Source of the DNA: an uncultured Selenomonadales bacterium
Lineage (GTDB): Bacteria > Bacillota_C > Negativicutes > Selenomonadales > Selenomonadaceae
Length of the DNA stretch: 5,069 nucleotides
Direction of reading: 5' to 3'
NCBI GenBank assembly: GCA_946407175.1
Contig: CAMJNB010000134.1
Location: forward strand, 1 to 5,069
The position numbers and the translations under genes were made by a program. The notes under the pieces are model-generated. The model did no database searches. It was not told where the DNA came from and was given only the letters and a program-made list of their open reading frames with translations. The stretch's first letter is position 1. Each line of letters starts with the position of its first letter. Shown here one piece after another: positions 1-5,046 of the stretch.

Positions 1-6
1 AAAAAG

Positions 7-38
7 CGTGTTAAAATTTTAACACGTTTAATTTTTTT
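7..38 (+). terminator. Palindromic terminator-like hairpin at the left edge
   Basis: Positions 7-26 are a perfect 20-bp palindrome (CGTGTTAAAA followed by its exact reverse complement). It is followed by TTTAA and a run of seven T (32-38), and preceded by five A at 1-5. This is the form of an intrinsic, possibly bidirectional, terminator for a gene ending just left of the window. The stem is AT-rich except at its base, so it is weaker than a GC-rich terminator, and a real RNA hairpin would open a few central pairs as the loop. An operator palindrome in front of mreB is the alternative reading, because a perfect palindrome can also bind a dimeric repressor. The gene it would terminate is not visible. 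Confidence 0.6.
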
Positions 39-65
39 GAGAGAATCGACTCTCGGAAGGGAGTT
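39..65 (+). promoter_or_regulatory. mreB leader with two mutually exclusive hairpins
   Basis: GAGAG (39-43) can pair with CTCTC (50-54) around the loop AATCGA. The same CTCTC can instead pair with GGGAG (59-63; one G-U pair), closing a GGAA tetraloop (55-58) of the GNRA class, with A49-T64 extending the stem. The first fold leaves the Shine-Dalgarno free; the second buries most of it. The pairing is seen in the sequence. A regulatory role is inference, since both stems are only 5-6 bp and could be chance. No convincing sigma-A promoter is visible between the palindrome and the gene, so the promoter may overlap the palindrome or lie to the left. Confidence 0.3.
55..63 (+). promoter_or_regulatory. 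Ribosome binding site deciding the mreB TTG start
   Basis: The purine-rich GGAAGGGAG stands 8 nt before the TTG at 72 but 17 nt before the in-frame ATG at 81. Normal Shine-Dalgarno spacing therefore favours TTG as the initiator. Starting at TTG also gives the N-terminus MFG, as in Bacillus subtilis MreB. Confidence 0.7.
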
Positions 66-71
66 TTAATT

Positions 72-1058
72 TTGTTTGGTATGTCGACCAGCGTCGGAAT
101 AGATTTAGGCACGGCGAATGTTTTGGTTTACGTGAAGGGAAAGGGTATAGTTTTGCGTGAACCGTCCGTAGTTACGATAAACAAAGAGGACGATTCGATA
201 TTGGCGATAGGCGAAGAGGCGCGGGAAATGATTGGACGCACGCCGGGCAATATCGTGGCGATAAGACCACTGCGCGACGGCGTCATTGCCGATTACGATA
301 TGACGGAAGCAATGATACGCCACTTTCTTGAAAAAGTAGTGGGACGTTCATTTTTATTCAGACCGCGTGTCATGATATGCGTACCTACCGGCGTGACGGT
401 TGTAGAAAAGCGTGCGGTACAAGAGGCGGCAGAACAAGCAGGGGCGAAAACTGCGGAGTTGATTGAAGAGCCGATAGCGGCGGCGCTCGGTGCAGGTATA
501 GACATTTCAGAGCCGATAGGTTCAATGGTAGTCGACATTGGCGGCGGTACGTGCGACATTGCGGTAATTTCACTCGGCGGCATTGTATCCGGTGACAGCC
601 TTCGCATTGCAGGTAACCAGTTCGACAGCGACATTGAGGAGTTTATTAAAAAGCATCACGGCTTAATGATTGGTGAACGTACCGCAGAAAATATTAAAAC
701 CGAAATTGGCGCGGCTTATCCCGATGCACGCAGAGAAAAGATGAGTGTCAGAGGGCGCGACGTTGTCACCGGCTTGCCGAAAACCGTTGAAGTTACGACG
801 GACGAAATTGTTGAGGCGCTTAGTGATTCAATCGGAAAAATTATTTCCAGCGTGCGAAAAGTGCTTGAAGGTACGCCGCCGGAACTTGCCGCAGATATCA
901 TTGACAGGGGAATTGTTTTGACAGGCGGCGGCGCCATGCTTTACGGTTTGGCGGAACTGATTCGCAAGGAAACAAATATTCCCGCGACCGTTGCCGATGA
1001 CCCGTTGAGTTGCGTTGCACTCGGTACCGGCAAGGCGTTGGAAGGCGCAAAGAATTAA
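72..1058 (+). CDS. mreB: Rod shape-determining protein MreB (actin-like)
   Basis: This is a bacterial actin homologue of 328 aa, a normal family length. MreB forms ATP-dependent antiparallel filaments on the inner face of the membrane and guides the elongasome that builds the lateral peptidoglycan wall. Visible motifs are phosphate-1 GIDLGTAN (residues 9-16), EEP with the expected catalytic glutamate region (132-134), phosphate-2 VVDIGGGT (153-160), IGERTAE, and the adenosine motif DRGIVLTGGGAM (278-289). F94-L95-F96 sits where MreB has its hydrophobic membrane-insertion loop. The phosphate-2 loop reads GGGTC-D, with Cys161 where Thr or Ser is more usual. I prefer MreB over the paralogue Mbl because of the MFG start, the Arg-Glu-Pro-Ser stretch and the SMVVDIGGG context, but the two are close. 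The TTG start is supported by the upstream Shine-Dalgarno. It is not followed by mreC/mreD, so it may be a stand-alone paralogue. A terminator follows it. Confidence 0.93.
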   Translation: MFGMSTSVGIDLGTANVLVYVKGKGIVLREPSVVTINKEDDSILAIGEEAREMIGRTPGNIVAIRPLRDGVIADYDMTEAMIRHFLEKVVGRSFLFRPRVMICVPTGVTVVEKRAVQEAAEQAGAKTAELIEEPIAAALGAGIDISEPIGSMVVDIGGGTCDIAVISLGGIVSGDSLRIAGNQFDSDIEEFIKKHHGLMIGERTAENIKTEIGAAYPDARREKMSVRGRDVVTGLPKTVEVTTDEIVEALSDSIGKIISSVRKVLEGTPPELAADIIDRGIVLTGGGAMLYGLAELIRKETNIPATVADDPLSCVALGTGKALEGAKN

Positions 1059-1079
1059 AATTTGTAAACGAAAAATTTT

Positions 1080-1103
1080 TCTGCCGCGCGGCAGATTTTT
1101 TTT
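1080..1103 (+). terminator. Intrinsic terminator after mreB
   Basis: TCTGCC (1080-1085) pairs with GGCAGA (1090-1095) around a GCGC loop, followed by eight T (1096-1103). This is a compact GC-rich stem plus U-tract, the standard form of a Rho-independent terminator. It begins 21 nt after the mreB stop codon. Its U-tract ends only 5 nt before the Shine-Dalgarno of the next gene, so no promoter for that gene fits between them. Transcription of the U32 gene must either read through or start upstream of the hairpin. Confidence 0.85.
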
Positions 1104-1107
1104 ATTT

Positions 1108-1116
1108 GAGGAGGAA
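1108..1116 (+). promoter_or_regulatory. Ribosome binding site of the U32-family gene
   Basis: GAGGAGGAA contains AGGAGG (1109-1114), a near-perfect match to the 16S rRNA anti-Shine-Dalgarno, 7 nt before TTG at 1122. It fixes TTG as the start codon. The resulting N-terminus, MIELLAPAGN, is the usual beginning of U32 proteins. Confidence 0.85.
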
Positions 1117-1121
1117 TTTTT

Positions 1122-3515
1122 TTGATTGAACTTTTAGCTCCGGCAGGTAATTTCGATGCACTGAAAGCCGCCGTGAACGCAGGTGCCGACGCCGTGTACT
1201 TGGCAGGTGAAAGTTTCGGCGCCCGTGCTTACGCGCAAAATTTTTCACGCACAGATTTAACCGACGCCGTGAAGTTTGCACATCTGCGCGGCGTTAAAAT
1301 TCACGTCACAGCCAATACCATTTTGGCTGATGATGAGCTTGAAAATTTTGCCGACTACATAAAATTTTTACGTGCCATAAATGTCGACGCCGTACTTGTT
1401 CAAGATTTAGGCGCGGCAAAAATTATTCGTACCATAGCGCCTGAACTTGATTTACACGCCTCTACGCAAATGACAATTCATAACCTTGAAGGCGTGAGAT
1501 TTTTAGAAAAACTCGGTTTCAGCCGTGTAGTTTTAAGCCGCGAACTTTCATTAGCCGAAATTGAACACATTGCCAAAAATTCGGCGATTGAAACGGAAAT
1601 TTTTATTCACGGCGCCATTTGCATTTGTTATTCCGGTCAATGTCTTATGAGCAGTATGATTGGCGGCAGGAGCGGTAATCGCGGGCGTTGTGCGCAACCT
1701 TGCCGTCTGCCGTATAAACTCGTTGACGCCGCCGGTAAAAATCTTCTCGACAACTCGGTAGGCGAATACCTTTTAAGTCCGAAGGATTTTAATACGCTTG
1801 ACCTTCTGCCGCAGATAATTTCAGCCGGCGTTGATTCGCTGAAAATTGAAGGCAGAATGAAACGTCCCGAATACGTCGCCACTGTTGTTAAAGTTTATCG
1901 TGACGCGATTAATAACCTGAAAGCTGACAGCTGCAAGCTGAAAGCTAATAAAGAACTTGCACAGATTTTTAATCGTGACTTTACAACCGCGTACCTTGAA
2001 AAAAATCAAGGCAGAAATTTTATCAGTGATAAACGTCCCAATAATCGCGGCGTTTTAATCGGACGTGTTACGAAAATTGCCGATAATAAAATCACGCTTA
2101 AGACTTCAGAAAAAATTTCGGCAGGTGACCAACTTGAAATTTGGGTTAAAGTCGGCGGTCGCGTCACCTTTACCGTAGAAAATTTTTCAAGTAACGGTGA
2201 CCTTTGCACGATTGAAACTAAAAATCTGCGCGGCGTTAAAATTCACGACAGGGCCTTTAAAATTTTTGACGCAAACCTTGACGCGGAGGCTAAAAAATAT
2301 TTCAACGGCGAATATCAGCGTAAGATTTTTGTAGACGCGCAGGTTACGGCGAAACTTAATCAGCCGCTTACGTTGACGCTTACCGACACTGACGGCAACA
2401 CGGCTACGGCGTCGACTGACTTCATTGCGGAAGTTGCCAAAAATCGTCCGCTTAACCTTGAAACGTTGCAAAAACAAATCGGAAGGCTCGGCAATTCGGT
2501 TTTCGCGTTACGCAGTCTTAATGCCGATATCGACGAAAATATCATGGTGCCGATTAGCGAATTGAACGACGTACGCCGCAAAGTTACCGACGCGCTGGAA
2601 AATCAGCGGTTAGCTTTCAGCTTTCAGCTTGCAGAAAGTAGTAGGCATATTTCCGAAAAATTTAGTCCGACGTTGCCGCATAACTACGACGCTACAAAAA
2701 TTCTTGTACAAGCAGACACTTTGGAAAAAATTTCTGCCGCACTGAAAAGCGGTGCCGACGCGATAATTTATGGCGGCGAAAATTTTTGTAACCGTGTTGT
2801 AACTTCAACAGAATTAAAAAAAGCCGTCGAACTTGTAAGCTCTTATGGCAAGGAAATTTATTTGGCAACGCCGCGCATTGTTCGTGAAAGTGAAGTTGCC
2901 GCGCTTGAAAAGAGTTTGAATGCCGCTGACTTCGACGCGATTTATGTTCACAACCTTGCGACGTTAAGCTTTGCAAAAAAAATAGCGTCCGCGCAGATTC
3001 GCACGGACTTTTCACTAATCGCCTTCAATGTCGAAACTATAAACTTTTTAAAAAATCTCGGCGTGGAAGGCGTGACGTTATCGCCGGAATTAAATTTCAC
3101 GCAGGTTAAAAATTTGGCGAAAATTTCACCACTGCCGGTTGAATGTATTGTTCACGGCAATTTGGAGCTGATGATTTCTTCGTACTGCGCGATTGGCAGT
3201 TTTATCGGCAACCTTCACGAAAAGCCCTGTGAAAAAGTTTGTCATAAAAATAAATTTTACCTGCAGGACAGAAAGAATATTTTATTCCCCGCCGTCACCG
3301 ACCAATTTTGCCGTATGCACATTTTAAATTCAAAGACGCTTTCAATGATTGAGCACCGAAATAATTTTGAAGGCGTCGACAGAATCAGAATTGACTGCCG
3401 GTATATGGACGTTGAAACTACCGCGCGGATTGTTCACGCTTACAAATACGGTGGCAGTGAAATTGAAAATTTTACGCGCGGACATTATTTTCGCGGCGTG
3501 ACGAATGTCGAATAA
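1122..3515 (+). CDS. U32-family protein, RlhA-like with DUF3656 and a second U32 domain
   Basis: A 797-aa protein. Characterised relatives (E. coli RlhA, TrhP) are Fe-S proteins that hydroxylate pyrimidines of 23S rRNA or tRNA; the old 'collagenase/peptidase U32' label is poorly supported for this group. Residues 1-260 form a U32 TIM-barrel-like domain. It contains the full U32 signature from E159 to S177, with Cys167, Cys169 and Cys174, then Cys190 and Cys194 in GRCAQPC, which are likely Fe-S ligands, and the motif SLKIEGRMKRPEY (239-251). Residues about 304-385 look like the family's beta-barrel. Residues about 395-505 are DUF3656, ending with PISELN (477-482). Residues about 527-797 repeat the U32 fold in diverged form: SGADAIIYGGENF, VHGNLELM, Cys689, Cys703, Cys707 and Cys730. 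E. coli RlhA is shorter (about 650 aa). Two heptamer repeat arrays lie in frame at linkers (about 266-277 and 494-505). The TTG start is firm. No membrane segments or signal peptide are seen. The exact RNA substrate cannot be read from the sequence. Confidence 0.88.
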   Translation: MIELLAPAGNFDALKAAVNAGADAVYLAGESFGARAYAQNFSRTDLTDAVKFAHLRGVKIHVTANTILADDELENFADYIKFLRAINVDAVLVQDLGAAKIIRTIAPELDLHASTQMTIHNLEGVRFLEKLGFSRVVLSRELSLAEIEHIAKNSAIETEIFIHGAICICYSGQCLMSSMIGGRSGNRGRCAQPCRLPYKLVDAAGKNLLDNSVGEYLLSPKDFNTLDLLPQIISAGVDSLKIEGRMKRPEYVATVVKVYRDAINNLKADSCKLKANKELAQIFNRDFTTAYLEKNQGRNFISDKRPNNRGVLIGRVTKIADNKITLKTSEKISAGDQLEIWVKVGGRVTFTVENFSSNGDLCTIETKNLRGVKIHDRAFKIFDANLDAEAKKYFNGEYQRKIFVDAQVTAKLNQPLTLTLTDTDGNTATASTDFIAEVAKNRPLNLETLQKQIGRLGNSVFALRSLNADIDENIMVPISELNDVRRKVTDALENQRLAFSFQLAESSRHISEKFSPTLPHNYDATKILVQADTLEKISAALKSGADAIIYGGENFCNRVVTSTELKKAVELVSSYGKEIYLATPRIVRESEVAALEKSLNAADFDAIYVHNLATLSFAKKIASAQIRTDFSLIAFNVETINFLKNLGVEGVTLSPELNFTQVKNLAKISPLPVECIVHGNLELMISSYCAIGSFIGNLHEKPCEKVCHKNKFYLQDRKNILFPAVTDQFCRMHILNSKTLSMIEHRNNFEGVDRIRIDCRYMDVETTARIVHAYKYGGSEIENFTRGHYFRGVTNVE
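1917..1951 (+). repeat. Heptamer tandem repeat inside the U32 gene, copy 1
   Basis: Four consecutive 7-bp units of the form CTGNNAG (first unit CTGAAAG, second CTGACAG) occupy 1917-1944 and are followed by a decayed unit, CTAATAA (1945-1951). The stretch is read in frame as residues 266-277, a lysine-rich linker between the first U32 domain and the conserved FNR motif that follows. The same unit type recurs at 2600-2634 in the opposite orientation and at 3520-3575. Confidence 0.7.
2600..2634 (-). repeat. Heptamer tandem repeat inside the U32 gene, copy 2 (inverted)
   Basis: Read on the minus strand from 2634 leftwards, this stretch splits into 7-bp units: CTGCAAG, then CTGAAAG twice, then CTAACCG and a decayed CTGATTT. 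The 16-mer at 2619-2634 is the exact reverse complement of CTGCAAGCTGAAAGCT at 1931-1946. It is translated in frame as residues about 494-505, at the junction between DUF3656 and the second U32 domain. Confidence 0.7.
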
Positions 3516-3519
3516 GTAT

Positions 3520-3575
3520 CTACCGGCTAACAGCTAATCGCTAATTGCTAAAAGCTAAAATCTACCGGCTAAAAT
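3520..3575 (+). repeat. Heptamer tandem repeat array in the convergent intergenic gap
   Basis: Eight contiguous 7-bp units, each beginning CTA, run from 3520 to 3575. They include CTACCGG (3520-3526 and again 3562-3568), CTAACAG, CTAATCG and CTAAAAG. A 13-nt direct repeat, ATCTACCGGCTAA, occurs at 3518 and 3560, exactly six units (42 bp) apart. The array fills nearly all of the 46-bp gap between the convergent genes and enters the transporter gene, providing its last codons and its TAG stop on the minus strand. Unit sequences overlap those of the intragenic arrays (CTGACAG/CTAACAG, CTGAAAG/CTAAAAG). No GC-rich terminator stem with a T-tract is seen here for either gene. Confidence 0.75.
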
Positions 3576-5046
3576 AAATTTTTTCGTCCAAGAGCTTTTC
3601 ATTTTTTGCAAGAGCCGTACTGACTGCAATGTCACCCACAGAATTTAAAGTAGCACGCATCATTGAACAAATCGGATCTATGCCCAAAATTATCGCCGTT
3701 GCATCGGCAGGTAAGCCCAACGCCAAAACTATCGACGCCAAACAAACAAACGCGCCGCCGGGTACGCCGGGCGCTCCTATTGACAAGGCGACGACCGTTA
3801 CAAAGATCGTGAACAAAATGTCAAAATTCAATTCAACGCCGTACATTCGCGCCAACATTATGCTTGCAATTGCCAAATAAAAACAGCCGCCGTCCATATT
3901 TACCGTTGCGCCTATCGGAATTGAGAATGAAGATAATTTTTGCGAAATGCCGATTTTTCCGGTACAAAATTTCATTGTGAAAGGCATCGTGGCATTGGAC
4001 GAGCTGGTTGAAAGCGGTATCGGAATGAACTGCGGAATTTTTCTCAGAAACGGCATCGGGTTCAATCTGCCGATTAAAAGAATTACCAAAAGATACACGC
4101 CGACCATTATAAAACTGCCGAAAAGTTGTCCGAAAATTAATTTGCACAGTACTACTACCGAATCCAAACCAATATTAAAAATTAATGACGCCATTGAAAA
4201 AAATGCAATTATCGGAATTACTGAAACAATCATCATAATCATACGCAAACAGAAATTATTCATTGCGGAAATAATTTCGTGCAGAATTTTCACGCTATCG
4301 CCGAGTTTGTTAATGCAAATTCCAAAAAGTATCGCGACAAAAATAATTTGTAACATTTCGCCGTTGACAATCGGATTGATTAAATTTTTCGGAATAATCC
4401 CGACAATCATACTTGTAAGGGAAAAGACTTGAGTTTTATCGGCACCCGCAGAATTTGTAACCGTGCCGATTTGCGGAACATCGCCGCTAAAAATTAAGTA
4501 GCCGATACAAACGCTTAAAAATGACGCAATGACCGTCGTTAAAGTATAAAAGCCAATCAATTTGCCGCCAATCCTGCCGACATCAGACGCATTTGTTATA
4601 CTGGTAACGCCGCTTATAACACTGAAAAAAATTACCGGCGCAATCATCATATTAAGCGCGTTTAAAAACATTGTGCGCAGATTTTTTATAATTTCGGTGT
4701 CGAAAAAGGTAATTACCTCTGCCGAAAAAAATTCTTTCATAATCACGCCGACGATTATGCCTAAAAACATTCCCGCCAAAGTGTAATAAATCTGTTTGTT
4801 GCTTGAATCGTGAACGTGAACTGTAACGATATTTTTTCCGTGCTTGAAATGATAACTCATCTTTGAGCGATTAGACTTCAGAATTATCGTGCGGAAATAA
4901 TTTTCGTCGTCTTCATCAAAATCGGTCACTTCAATGAGCGGATTATATTCTTTGCCGAGGTATTCAATTTGTAACATGACATCGCCGAAACGTTTAAAAA
5001 TTTTTATTTCGACTGAATCCACGTCGCCAAATTCGGTGATTTTCAA
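3562..5046 (-). CDS. Sodium:dicarboxylate symporter (DAACS family) with an N-terminal soluble domain
   Basis: A 494-aa integral membrane protein of the GltP/DctA fold, expected to import a dicarboxylate or acidic amino acid with Na+ or H+. Membrane segments start near residue 87. Diagnostic elements are the serine-rich hairpin-1 loop STSSSNATMP (346-355), NMDG (383-386), the hairpin-2 loop with GVPGG (427-431), and the last helix with D457, S461, R464, A465, N468 and D472. The S-x-x-R-A arrangement matches, as I recall it, DctA (C4-dicarboxylates) rather than the D-x-x-R-T of aspartate/glutamate carriers, so I infer a dicarboxylate. Residues 1-80 are an extra soluble region absent from GltP and DctA. 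Its strand pattern and its ending (ILKSNRSKMSYHFKHGKN-I-V-T-V) resemble the last half of a degenerate GHKL/anti-sigma-type ATPase domain. The TTG start has no Shine-Dalgarno and directly follows an in-frame TAA, so the true gene probably begins beyond the window. The last residues, FSR-stop, come from the heptamer array. Confidence 0.85.
   Translation of the reverse strand: MKITEFGDVDSVEIKIFKRFGDVMLQIEYLGKEYNPLIEVTDFDEDDENYFRTIILKSNRSKMSYHFKHGKNIVTVHVHDSSNKQIYYTLAGMFLGIIVGVIMKEFFSAEVITFFDTEIIKNLRTMFLNALNMMIAPVIFFSVISGVTSITNASDVGRIGGKLIGFYTLTTVIASFLSVCIGYLIFSGDVPQIGTVTNSAGADKTQVFSLTSMIVGIIPKNLINPIVNGEMLQIIFVAILFGICINKLGDSVKILHEIISAMNNFCLRMIMMIVSVIPIIAFFSMASLIFNIGLDSVVVLCKLIFGQLFGSFIMVGVYLLVILLIGRLNPMPFLRKIPQFIPIPLSTSSSNATMPFTMKFCTGKIGISQKLSSFSIPIGATVNMDGGCFYLAIASIMLARMYGVELNFDILFTIFVTVVALSIGAPGVPGGAFVCLASIVLALGLPADATAIILGIDPICSMMRATLNSVGDIAVSTALAKNEKLLDEKIYFSR

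Noticed and set aside
8..32. Sigma-A promoter for mreB with TTTAAT (27-32) as -10
   Set aside because: The hexamer at the matching -35 distance bears no resemblance to TTGACA, and AT-rich matches are expected by chance here.
81..83. ATG at 81 as the mreB start
   Set aside because: It is 17 nt from the Shine-Dalgarno, whereas TTG at 72 is 8 nt away and gives the family-typical MFG start. It cannot be fully excluded.
2692..3015. A 107-codon minus-strand frame inside the U32 gene
   Set aside because: The opposite strand encodes a conserved U32-like domain throughout. The minus-strand translation shows no recognisable motif and has no ribosome binding site.
1122..3515. Annotation of the U32 protein as a collagenase or secreted peptidase
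   Set aside because: There is no signal peptide, and the conserved features are cysteine clusters typical of Fe-S RNA-modifying U32 proteins. Protease activity is not supported by the sequence.
3520..3575. Intergenic repeat array as a CRISPR
   Set aside because: The units are 7 bp with no spacers between them, and there are no cas genes. It is a contiguous tandem repeat.
3947..4432. A 161-codon plus-strand open frame opposite the transporter
   Set aside because: It lies fully antisense to a gene with clear family motifs. Its isoleucine-rich, low-complexity translation mirrors the hydrophobic codons of the other strand, and no Shine-Dalgarno is seen.
4858..4977. Internal ATG starts of the transporter (4975-4977 and 4858-4860, minus strand)
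   Set aside because: Neither has a Shine-Dalgarno, and both cut into the N-terminal domain, so they explain the missing start no better than the TTG does.
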